Source: JAMQKA01 sp043951865
GTDB lineage: Bacteria > Bacteroidota > Rhodothermia > Balneolales > Balneolaceae
Assembly: GCF_043951865.1 (NCBI RefSeq)
Contig: NZ_JBINJF010000059.1
Location: forward strand, 1 to 9,053
DNA: 9,053 nt
Direction of reading: 5' to 3'
Under the pieces are notes generated by a model. It did no database searches. It was not told where the DNA came from and was given only the letters and a program-made list of their open reading frames with translations. Position numbers and translations under genes: made by a program. Numbering within the stretch: the stretch's first letter is position 1; each line of letters opens with the position of its first letter. Below, one piece after another: positions 1 through 7,800 of the stretch.

Positions 1-246
1 TATCTTTAATTAATTATTCATTCTTCATCCCCCTGCACCCCCTTCGAACATCATTTACCGCTTTTCAATCATAACTGCCACAAGGGGGAAAGCCCCGCGT
101 TCTCCGTTTCTGCCCCTTCAAAATTCATCATTCATAATTCCCATCTCCAGCGGATTTTTCGTTTTCTCATCGATGAAAAAATGAACAAGAAAAAACTGAT
201 TAGGAAGCCCCAATAAGAAAAAAGGCTATTATCTACAATTGAAGTC
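1..246. other. Gene-free left edge
   Basis: I see no convincing gene here. A 75-codon minus-strand frame that runs through this stretch into the inverted-repeat element has no recognisable protein character and is not called. The stretch is AT-rich and contains a short heptamer run (123-143, listed separately). It probably is intergenic sequence between the inverted-repeat element and a gene beyond the window. Confidence 0.5.
123..143. repeat. ATTCNNN heptamer repeat, three units
   Basis: Three consecutive 7-nt units, ATTCATC, ATTCATA and ATTCCCA. The same unit appears five times at 3301-3335 and, on the minus strand, in the leader of hsdR. Each run lies outside genes and ends in CCC or near a start codon. 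The function is unknown. It may be a slippage-prone spacer repeat of this genome. Confidence 0.5.
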
Positions 247-499
247 TTCCTGAGGCTGTCCAAAAAGTCTCGACAGATGGTTGCATTCATTAATAATTTA
301 GGTTTGTGGAAGAAATGGAAGATCAATCCTCCTGTCCTGCTTCTCCAAGAGGAACTCAATGATGAAAAAACAGCTCTTCATATATGGAATGAGCGACCAT
401 AAAATCCCTCTTGAAGAAGAGGGATTTAGGGAGATTGACCACGCCTTAATTATTTAAGTGGCGTTCCTCCTTATTGGACTTTTTGGACAGCCTCAGGAA
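247..499. mobile_element. Putative MITE or internally deleted insertion sequence with 23-bp inverted repeats
   Basis: Positions 247-269 and 477-499 are perfect 23-bp inverted repeats; the left end begins TTCCTGAGGCTGTCC. The enclosed 207 bp contain no transposase. The core GAGGCTGTCCAAAAAGT has the look of terminal repeats of DDE elements of the IS5/IS1182 kind, which is a resemblance only. I find no direct target duplication in the flanks (GAAGTC on the left, CCCAAA on the right). Inside are a perfect hairpin (402-427) and a 32-codon frame (359-457) preceded by AGAGG, which could be a leftover of a transposase start. The most likely explanation is a non-autonomous element mobilised in trans; a decayed insertion sequence is the alternative. 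Confidence 0.65.
402..427. repeat. Perfect 11-bp hairpin inside the inverted-repeat element
   Basis: AAATCCCTCTT (402-412), a GAAG loop and AAGAGGGATTT (417-427) form a perfect stem. Read on the minus strand the stem is followed by only four T residues, so it is a weak terminator candidate at best. Internal hairpins are common in MITEs. It lies about 135 bp past the kinase stop and could also stop that transcript. Confidence 0.5.
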
Positions 500-502
500 C
501 CC

Positions 503-527
503 AAAAAAGGAGGTGATCCTGACCGCA
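503..527. other. 16S rRNA 3'-tail-like sequence / possible weak terminator of the kinase
   Basis: On the plus strand AAAGGAGGTGATCC (506-519) is identical to the complement of the 3' end of bacterial 16S rRNA (anti-Shine-Dalgarno region). It is followed by TGACCGCA, where 16S has AGCCGCA. Read on the minus strand it gives GGATCACCTCCTTTTTT, a six-T run with at most a very short stem before it, 35-60 nt after the kinase stop codon. It abuts the right end of the inverted-repeat element. It could be a rRNA-derived scrap, an extreme Shine-Dalgarno sequence with no real gene behind it, or a weak terminator. Confidence 0.35.
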
Positions 528-561
528 ATAGTGCGAAGCAAAATGGAACGACGGGCTCCCC

Positions 562-2739
562 TTACCTCCCTGTAAATGTACTTCCAGTGCCTTTTGCCTC
601 GGTCTTTTGAAATTGCAGCCTGAACTGGGTGCCATTTTGTTTGGAAAGGCTGACTTTACCTTCAAGCTGTTCCTTAAGTAACTTTATCAGCGTTAGACCG
701 ATGGTTGACAACTCTTCTTGCATTACATTATCAGGGATACCTACTCCGTTATCTGTGATCTCGACCACTACACTCCCCTCTTCTTCATAGAGATGAACGT
801 CTATTTTTCCTTCGTTTTGGTGCTCAAACGCATGTTTATAGGCATTGGTAAACACCTCGTTTACCATAAGGGCACACGGTATCGCCTGGTTAATATTCAT
901 CGGAATCTGCTCAACCTGCAGATTCACATCAATCTGTTTTTCAGGATCGTAGACTTCCGAAATATTGTGTAGCAGCTCCTCTATATTTTTCCCAAAGTTC
1001 AAATGCGACAGGCTCTCCGAGCCGTATAACAGCTCATGGATGGTGGCAATGGTTTGAATACGTTGCTGAGCTACCCTGAGTGAATCCTGAAGCTCGCTGT
1101 CGGTGGAATCCATCGCCTGCAGTTCCATCATACTGGTGACAATGGCAAGGTTATTCTTCACACGATGGTGAATCTCGGCCAAAAGCGTTTCCTTTTCTTG
1201 CAGCGATTCTTTCAGCTGCTGCTGGTAGGCGACCTGTTCACTAAAGTCCATCGCTTCAATAAAAATACCGTAGACCTCTCCACCTTCATCAAACAGCGGA
1301 GCAAACAAAAGGTTAAAGATGTATTGTTGCTTTGATCCCTCCCTTTCCTTGTCAATCTGTACAGGATCCCCATATCCCAAATAAGGCTCACCGGTTCGAT
1401 AAACCTCTTCCAGCAGGTCTACATAGCCCTGCCCCCTGAGTTCTGGAACTACATCGGCAATACGCTTCCCAAGGATCTCCTCCTGGCCTACTACTTGCCG
1501 ATAGGCTTTATTAGCGATAACATAGCGCAGTTCGGGACCTTCCAACAAGCATTTGGGGGAGGGCGCTTCTTCAAACATCTCTTTTAGCTTGTCCCGATCG
1601 GCTTCCGCTTTCATTCGTTCGGCGTGTTCCTCCTGCAGCAGAGAACTTAACTGCTTTTCAAGCTCTTTCATCTTTGTAATATCCAGGCCGGTTCCAATAA
1701 TAAACGTCTGATTGTTTTGCTCAAGTCGCTCGGCATTAAACCGATACACCGCCGTATTGCCACCGGCGATGTTCAGCGTCAACTCAAATGTGCTGTATCC
1801 TTCATCTAGCACGTTGCGTATCTGGACCGGCACCTGCTCTTTATCATCCTCATAAACAAATTCCACTGCCGGGCGTCCGGTAAGCTCTTCCACCGGTAAT
1901 CCGAACACTTCGGTAGAATGATTATTGCATCGTACTACCACGCCCGCCTCATCCAGCATAAAAAAGACCCCGGGCAGGCTACTCAGCACGACGTCGGTAA
2001 ACTCTTTTTCCTGGCGCAGGGCCTCTTCCTGTTGTTTGCGGTCGCTGACATCCCGAAAGAGTAAACTGGTCCGTTTTTCACCGGCATAATTTTTAAACAC
2101 CGATGAGGTCAGCTCAACCGGTATTTTTCGGCCTGATTTGTGGATAAAATTCAGTTCTCCCGAAAATTTTCCCGTTTGGGAGCGCTGTTTCAAGGCTTTC
2201 TCTAATTTTTCATCTTTGACAACAATCTCATCTCTGCCCCGCTCTCGTATTTCCTGCTCTGACATCCCCAGAATTTCGCACGCCGCCGGATTGGCCTGCA
2301 GGATTTTCCCATTTGGATTTGTGAGCATAATTCCATCCAGGCTGTGCCTGAACAACATTTCATTACTCAGCCGGACGTTCATCTCACCAGTGAGATCTTT
2401 GTACATGACCAGCTGGCAGGTCCCATCCTCCCCTGCAAGCGTCACCGGATTTCTGATGACCCGGGCGTAGACAAATTCACCGCTCTTTTTTTGATGCCTC
2501 CAAATCCCCTCATCGCCCACCTGCTCGTTATTTATTTGAGACAGGTATTTCTTCAACTTTGGCACCTCTTCCCCGGGACGTAAATCAAACAACGTGAAGG
2601 ACAGCATCTCCTCCCTCGAATACCCGTACACGTCAATCATCGCCTGGTTCACCTCCTTTATGGAATAATCCCCTGGGTCATAGATCCACATCGGGATGGG
2701 ACTCTCATGGAAAAACTGGTCAAAATTTTTCAACTCCAT
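562..2739 (-). CDS. Cytoplasmic multi-PAS sensor histidine kinase (HisKA_2 type)
   Basis: A 725-residue sensor kinase that should autophosphorylate on histidine in response to an unknown signal. Four PAS-like segments are seen at about residues 5-118, 124-235, 245-358 and 383-502, joined by charged helical linkers such as 360-390. The dimerisation/phosphoacceptor domain has EIHHRVKNNL (522-531), the HisKA_2 signature, with H525 the likely phosphorylated residue. The ATPase domain shows an N box NEVFTNAYKHAF (627-638), a G box DNGVGIP (663-669) and IGLTLIKLL (680-688). There is no signal peptide or membrane helix, so it should sense from the cytosol. The start is well fixed by AAGGAG seven bases before the ATG. 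No response regulator adjoins it, so it is an orphan kinase by position; HisKA_2 kinases often use unlinked partners. The ligand cannot be read from the sequence. Confidence 0.95.
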   Translation of the reverse strand: MELKNFDQFFHESPIPMWIYDPGDYSIKEVNQAMIDVYGYSREEMLSFTLFDLRPGEEVPKLKKYLSQINNEQVGDEGIWRHQKKSGEFVYARVIRNPVTLAGEDGTCQLVMYKDLTGEMNVRLSNEMLFRHSLDGIMLTNPNGKILQANPAACEILGMSEQEIRERGRDEIVVKDEKLEKALKQRSQTGKFSGELNFIHKSGRKIPVELTSSVFKNYAGEKRTSLLFRDVSDRKQQEEALRQEKEFTDVVLSSLPGVFFMLDEAGVVVRCNNHSTEVFGLPVEELTGRPAVEFVYEDDKEQVPVQIRNVLDEGYSTFELTLNIAGGNTAVYRFNAERLEQNNQTFIIGTGLDITKMKELEKQLSSLLQEEHAERMKAEADRDKLKEMFEEAPSPKCLLEGPELRYVIANKAYRQVVGQEEILGKRIADVVPELRGQGYVDLLEEVYRTGEPYLGYGDPVQIDKEREGSKQQYIFNLLFAPLFDEGGEVYGIFIEAMDFSEQVAYQQQLKESLQEKETLLAEIHHRVKNNLAIVTSMMELQAMDSTDSELQDSLRVAQQRIQTIATIHELLYGSESLSHLNFGKNIEELLHNISEVYDPEKQIDVNLQVEQIPMNINQAIPCALMVNEVFTNAYKHAFEHQNEGKIDVHLYEEEGSVVVEITDNGVGIPDNVMQEELSTIGLTLIKLLKEQLEGKVSLSKQNGTQFRLQFQKTEAKGTGSTFTGR

Positions 2740-3116
2740 ATATACTCACTCCTTACAATAGCCGAAACAGTACGTGAAAATGCAGAAATTGGGTGTAACA
2801 GCGGTTTTGCAGAGACCTCTATCAATATTTCTCATCAAGGTAAGAAAAACAACATGAAAACATGTGTATAATTCATTTCAACATATTTCCCGGTTGTCAA
2901 TGTATTGTGACCATCCAAAGCGTTAGCAAAAGAAAATTATCGAAGGAGACCGTGACAGGGAGTGATTATCCGTTAATTGTTTGACAAACAACGAATTCCT
3001 AATAACCGATCCCCGGCGGCGGCTTTTTTAGGTTCGTTTTTGAACCGTACAAAAATGAACAGGGAAGGAGGATAACGAAGTCTTAATGTGAAACAGGAGA
3101 CTATCTTCCCCAACTC

Positions 3117-3144
3117 GCAGAGACGCGACATATTGCGTATCTAC
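3117..3144 (-). repeat. REP-like palindrome with a 5' GTAG foot (family 2)
   Basis: Read on the minus strand this 28-nt sequence begins GTAGATACGC and ends GCGTCTCTGC. The halves pair over 14 positions with four imperfections, three of which are wobble pairs on one strand. The layout, a GTAG tetranucleotide at the foot of an imperfect stem, is that known for REP sequences handled by RAYT transposases. The size equals that of the two palindromes near the RAYT gene, but the stem sequence (GAGACGCG type) differs. It is probably one copy of a dispersed family. Confidence 0.6.
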
Positions 3145-3300
3145 TGGATCTTGCTTCGACTTCCGCGCCCCATTCAAGGCCGGGAAAGACCAGTTGTATA
3201 TTTTGTTGCCCCACCCCTCGTCAAACAGAACTTCTTCCGGTAGGGACATGATGCAATAACTCGTTCATGCGACCTTCTCACAAAGATCCCGTCGTTAAAA

Positions 3301-3335
3301 ATTCGTTATTCGTGATTCTACATTCGTAATTCCCG
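3301..3335. repeat. ATTCNNN heptamer tandem repeat, five units
   Basis: Five direct 7-nt units: ATTCGTT, ATTCGTG, ATTCTAC, ATTCGTA and ATTCCCG. The first four positions are invariant and the last three vary. The run is 80 bp past the lipoprotein stop and outside any gene. The same unit occurs at 123-143 and more loosely at 8066-8082. Confidence 0.7.
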
Positions 3336-3414
3336 GGATCTCCCAAATATACGATCGATTGGGTTCCCTGCCTTTACCAAAATACCCTTACCCGCAGCAA
3401 GAACTGCGAGATCT

Positions 3415-4155
3415 CTATTCTTGTACGTTAGCTAATGCTGGCCTGAAGGTGAAGAACTGAACCAGTGCTGTTTTAACCGTTGGCAGGCCCTCAGCAGCAC
3501 GTTCGATATTTGTGCGCAGATTGAGCGCCATCTTGCGCATGGCATTTTCGGTCCATGAACGGGGAACCAGAAATTCATTTAGAACTTCGTCCACCCAAAT
3601 ACCCATCAGGTCTGGTGGTATGGTCGTTAGATCTTGTATGAGGTAGGGCTCCTGGATTCCGGTTGAATTCGTTAACGGTTTTAACGAAGAGACAAAATAA
3701 ACAGCTTCTCTGTGCCGGTATTCCCGGGGTAGCGTATTGATGATTACTTTAGAGCGGGTATAATTGTATTTGGCCAGGACTGAGTCTGAATCTGTTGGAT
3801 AGGCAGGCATCTCCACAACCGGGAGATACAGTACATTCAGGGAATCCCTGGGATAGTATTTTTCAAAATCCTCTATGGGACTAAAACTTAAAAACTTGTC
3901 TACCAGGGCGTTATAGCGATCATAGGTATTTTCATTCGGAGGCTGGGAAAACAGAATGTATGAATACATTCCATAGGACTCTTCCACCTCATCATCTACC
4001 AAAAAATCTCGCCCGGTTTCTGCAATTTCTCCCATATTAGCCTGCTCTTGATAGGAACCGCATGCGTGCAGACCGGTAATCAGTACCACTCCCAGGATGA
4101 TATATAAAAACCTGTGCAGATCGCCTCTTTTACTTTTCGACTTCTGGTTGTTCAT
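3415..4155 (-). CDS. Lipoprotein of unknown function
   Basis: A 246-residue protein that I do not recognise. The N terminus is basic (residues 1-14), followed by a hydrophobic stretch (about 16-29) and a lipobox LHAC with C32 as the lipidated cysteine. It should therefore be exported and anchored to a membrane, leaving about 215 mature residues. The mature part is soluble and rich in acidic residues and tyrosine, with phrases such as YGMYSYILF (61-69) and no cysteine after C32. No catalytic motif stands out. The ATG is supported by GAGGG at a good distance and by the lipobox position. Its first 26 bases overlap the 63-residue membrane protein in another frame, so the two are probably translated together. 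The pair may be an envelope module, but its role is unknown. Confidence 0.85.
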   Translation of the reverse strand: MNNQKSKSKRGDLHRFLYIILGVVLITGLHACGSYQEQANMGEIAETGRDFLVDDEVEESYGMYSYILFSQPPNENTYDRYNALVDKFLSFSPIEDFEKYYPRDSLNVLYLPVVEMPAYPTDSDSVLAKYNYTRSKVIINTLPREYRHREAVYFVSSLKPLTNSTGIQEPYLIQDLTTIPPDLMGIWVDEVLNEFLVPRSWTENAMRKMALNLRTNIERAAEGLPTVKTALVQFFTFRPALANVQE

Positions 4156-4321
4156 GTTTATCCCTCTTTTTAAATAAACTGTAAATCCAGGTTAGAATTG
4201 AAAGACCACCAACGACGATAAATGTTTCAACAGCATCGAGTGGCTGTGATGGATAGAGTATGTAAAAAGCCACCCAAATAATGACTGTACCAGCGAATAT
4301 GAATCCCACCTTTTTGCCCAT
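4130..4321 (-). CDS. Small two-helix membrane protein of unknown function
   Basis: A 63-residue protein with two hydrophobic segments (about residues 5-23 and 30-50) separated by a short loop YPSQPLDAVE, and a charged tail KKRDKHEQPEVEK. It should span the membrane twice, with the basic tail probably in the cytosol. It overlaps the start of the lipoprotein gene by 26 bp, which implies co-transcription and translational coupling. No strong Shine-Dalgarno sequence precedes the ATG. A TATACAAT sequence (complement of 4341-4348) upstream could be a -10 element, but this is weak. I recognise no family. Confidence 0.7.
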   Translation of the reverse strand: MGKKVGFIFAGTVIIWVAFYILYPSQPLDAVETFIVVGGLSILTWIYSLFKKRDKHEQPEVEK

Positions 4322-4868
4322 GAACTGCTTTGGTTAAAACATTGTATAAATTGTAGTACGGCGAGAAAAACTTATTATCTATAAAGCTAATAAAAACAAT
4401 TTCTTATAACCAGAAAACAGCAAATTATTTTTAAGTGCAGCCGGCTGCGCTATTTGCGTATCGCAACGCAATATTTTTCGGACAATATGAGGGAAGGAAT
4501 CTGAAATACCAGTAGAACCGGGCTTTGAAAAATAAAAGGTAATCTAAGCTCCACGGCAACTCTGTCTACACCTGGTACTGGTTCGGAGAACTTCTGTATT
4601 GTAGATTTTGGTTTCTGTATCACTTTCCTTTTCCGCTGTCTCCTGCTGAATTTTTATCCGGTACGTGGGTGGAATACGCAAAACAGACAAGACAACAACT
4701 GTATTGAAGAAGTAAATAGTTACGTGTTATATCTGACTTCTGTGTTCAACAGGATGTAATGAACCTGTGATAGATGGCTGAAACAGTATTTCAGGTACTA
4801 TAACAGGGATACGAGCCCTTTTCAACTTGTTTTACTGTCCATATAACCCATTGTATTTCTAATAGATC
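4322..4868. other. 547-bp AT-rich intergenic region, no supported gene
   Basis: It separates the hsdR stop from the small membrane gene. It is very AT-rich near its left end; 4381-4440 is about 23% G+C. It holds two adjacent palindromes (4434-4478, listed separately) and an inverted repeat CTGAAA-CAGTA-TTTCAG (4778-4794). No clear intrinsic terminator follows hsdR. A minus-strand frame with a GTG start in the middle (57 codons) has no recognisable character and may be decayed coding sequence. Confidence 0.55.
4434..4478. repeat. Two adjacent palindromes, the second with a T-run
   Basis: AGTGCAGCCGGCTGCGCT (4434-4451) is an 18-bp palindrome with one G-T wobble and the perfect 12-bp core GCAGCCGGCTGC. 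Next to it TTGCG-TAT-CGCAA (4454-4466), followed by a second CGCAA and TATTTTT (4472-4478), resembles an intrinsic terminator read on the plus strand, although no plus-strand gene ends here. Both could be bidirectional transcription boundaries or protein-binding sites. Confidence 0.4.
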
Positions 4869-7800
4869 CTAATACCGCTGCCACACATGATCAAACACCT
4901 CATTACACGTCTGTGAAAATAGCTGGCGATCATATTGATCAGGCAGGATATTATCCAGCTCTTTTTCGATGGTAACTTTCACATCGGCGATACGGCGCTG
5001 CTGTTTCTTCCAGTCGGTGACCGTTTTGGATTGATTGAGCTTTTCCAGCAGTTCGGTGATGCCCTCCTTGATCTGGTCCCGTTCCTTCTTGGTAAGCTCG
5101 ATCTTCTCATGCTGGGTGACGATATCAAAGACGGCCAGCTGCTCTTCCGATAGATTCTCCCGGGCGTGGCGCTCGGCTTCCTCATCCAGGTCTTTGACTA
5201 GGTTGAACAGCTCCTCCAGCTGGACCTCCACCGAGATGTTGTAATTATTATACTTCTCAATCATCTCCTCGTAGCGCTCCTTGAAGTCCATACGGGTGCG
5301 GTTCTGCTGCACCATCTCCTGGACCCGCTGCTCTATAACTGACTTCATTTTCTGCAGCTCTACGCGCTTGTGCTTCTTTTTGGCAAAGCGCTCCTTGAGC
5401 TTCTCAAAATCGACCTTCCCGATATCGATTAGGTTGCCATCGTCATAAATTTCATAAGGCTCGCTGACGATCGATTCATCCAGCTTATCGCTGATCTTCT
5501 TTTTGACCTCTGAGATATCATCGGTCTGCTGGGGACCGATAATCTTGATCCGGTCCTTGATCGCCTTCAGGGCCGCCCGTACCGGCAGGAACTCCTCGGC
5601 TTTGGGGTCGGGCAGGATCGCTTTGTAGAGGCGATCCACCACGTTGGCATGTTTGATGAACTCCTTCTTTTTCTGGTCGTTGATCAGCACCTCGTCCACC
5701 GCATCGTCCACTTTGTCGCCCAGCTCCTCGTACTCCACGATGGCACGGGCAAACTCTTTCTGGTACTTGGATGTGTCGAACCCTTTGGCCTCAATGATCT
5801 TCTCCAGGTCCACGCCCTGCTGCTCACAGAACTCTTTGGCTTCGGCCACGGCTTCCCGCAGCTGATTTACCAGTTCGGCTTTGTCTTTAACCGGGTTGGT
5901 GGCATCGGGATCATCCGGCTCGTGGCCGGTGGCGTAGGTGGCCAGGGCTTTCTGCAGGTTGCGGAACACGCCCACGTAATCGACGATCAGGCCGTTGTTC
6001 TTTTCGCCGTACACCCGGTTGGCCCGCGCGATGGTCTGCATCAGGGTGTGATTCTTCATCGGCTTGTCCAAGTAGAGGGTGGACAGGCTGGGGCAGTCGA
6101 AGCCGGTGATCCACATGGCGCAGACAAAAACCAGCCGCAGTTCGTCTTCGGGATCTTTAAATTTTTCTTCCAGGTTCTCATTCTCCTTCCGCTTGCGGTG
6201 GGGACGGATATCCAGCCCCTCCTGCTCAAAGTCTTGAATTTCGTTTTGGGACTTGGAGATCACCACGGCCATGTCGGTCTCCTGCAGGTAGTGGAGCCGT
6301 TCCAGCCACCGGTCTTTCTGCATGCCGGAGGCCGCCTGCAGCTCCCGTTTAACGCGCCACTGCTCGCGTTCCCACTCGGCCTGCACCAGGTCGTACATGC
6401 GGACGGCCGTGTAGCGGTCGATGCAGATCATCATCCCCTTACCCATGTAGCCGCGATCCAGGAAGTGCTGCACCAGGTCTTCGGCGATCGCCTCCAGGCG
6501 GTCCTGCCGGGTGATCAGGTGGTACTCCTGGCGGAACTCCCGCTCCAGCTTCTCCTCCTGGGCCTCGTTGAGCATCGCCTCGTCGAGCAGGGCCTCCAGC
6601 TCTTCGTTGAGGTGCTCGTTGGTGAGCTGCAGCTCGGGGATCCGGTTTTCGTAGTAGAGTGGCACGGTGGCCCCGTCTTCGATCGACTGCTTGAAGTCAT
6701 ATACGCTGACGTAGTCGCCGAATACCTCGCGGGTTTTCTCGTCCTGTCCCTTGATCAGCGGCGTGCCGGTGAAGCCCAGGAAGGCGGCGTTGGGCAGGGC
6801 CTTGCGCATGTTCATCGCCAGAGTGTCGTACTGGGTGCGGTGGGCCTCGTCGGTGATCACGATGATGTCGTCGTCGGTGCTGAGGACCGGGAATTCCTCG
6901 CTGTCGCGGGTGTGGAACTTGTGGATGAGGGTAAACACGTAGCGGTGGTTCTCCCGCAGCAGCTGCTGGAGCTGCTCCTTGCTGTCGGCCCGGATCTCCT
7001 GCTCAGGCTCGGTGACCGCCCCGACGGAGGCAAAGTTCTTGTAGATCTGATCGTCCAGGTCCAGCCGGTCGGTGACGATCACGAACTTCCAGTCGCCGGT
7101 CAGCGCCCGCATGATCTTGCGGGTCAGGAATACCATGGAGTAGCTTTTGCCGCTGCCCTGCGTGTGCCAGAACACGCCCAGCCGCCCCTTGTTTTCCTCA
7201 ATGGACTTCACCGCCTCGATGGCGTTGTTGACGCCCAGGTACTGGTGGTTGCGGGCCAAAAGCTTCTTGGGATTGGCCTTCACGTCGTCAAACAGGATAA
7301 AATGCTCCATGAGGTCGGCCAGCCGCTGCTTGTCACAGATGCCGCGGATGGCAGTCTCCAGGGTGACGATGCCGGGCTCGTCCTCGTCGCTGATCTTCTT
7401 CCACTCCCCGTACTGCTCCCACGGGGAGGTGATGGTGCCCACCTTGGTCTCCGTACCGTTGGAGAGGATGATCATCTGGTTGTACCAGAACAGCTGCGGG
7501 ATGGTGTCTTTGTAGTCGCTCAGGTTGTAGGCGTACCCGTCGCGGACGCTCCGGCCGGTCTTCTTGAGCTCAAACAGCACCACCGGCAGACCGTTGACGT
7601 AGGCCACCAGGTCGGGACGCTTGTCCCCGTACTCCCCGTGCACCCAGAGCTGGGAGACCAGCAGGTGATCGTTGTTTTCTGGTTCCTGCCAGTCAATGAC
7701 CTGCAGGGTCTTGCGGACGGTTTCGCCCTGCTGGTTGCGGTACTCCAGCTTGATCCCTTCCCGGATCAGGTCGTAGATCTGCTTGTTGGCGCGGACCCCG

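Larger units (their letters stand above)
2740..3414. other. 675-bp intergenic region with repeats, no supported gene
   Basis: It lies between the kinase start and the lipoprotein stop. It holds the kinase ribosome-binding site (AAGGAG, complement of 2747-2752), a short inverted repeat ACATG-AAAA-CATGT (2852-2865), another TTGTTT-GAC-AAACAA (2977-2991), a GTAG-type palindrome (3117-3144) and a heptamer run (3301-3335). A 73-codon minus-strand frame at 3028-3249 runs through the GTAG palindrome and is not accepted as a gene. The kinase promoter should lie in the first 200 bp, but I could not place one with confidence. Confidence 0.6.

Noticed and set aside
359..457. A 32-codon plus-strand frame with AGAGG before its ATG, inside the inverted-repeat element
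   Set aside because: It is too short to judge, the hairpin at 402-427 makes up part of it, and I recognise no protein. It may be a transposase remnant but is not called as a gene.
2977..2991. Inverted repeat TTGTTT-GAC-AAACAA as an operator, with TTGACA inside it as a -35 element
   Set aside because: No -10 element lies at a suitable distance and no gene follows on the plus strand.
3028..3249. A 73-codon minus-strand frame with ATG
   Set aside because: Ten of its codons are the GTAG-type palindrome at 3117-3144, there is no ribosome-binding site or recognisable fold, and the frame is best explained as a by-product of the repeat.
3393..3408. Hairpin CGCAG-CAAGAA-CTGCG just after the lipoprotein stop as a terminator
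   Set aside because: The stem is only 5 bp and no T-run follows on the minus strand.
4533..4745. A 57-codon minus-strand frame with GTG start in the region between hsdR and the membrane gene
   Set aside because: There is no family resemblance or conserved motif and the region is AT-rich and otherwise non-coding. I could not separate it from chance.
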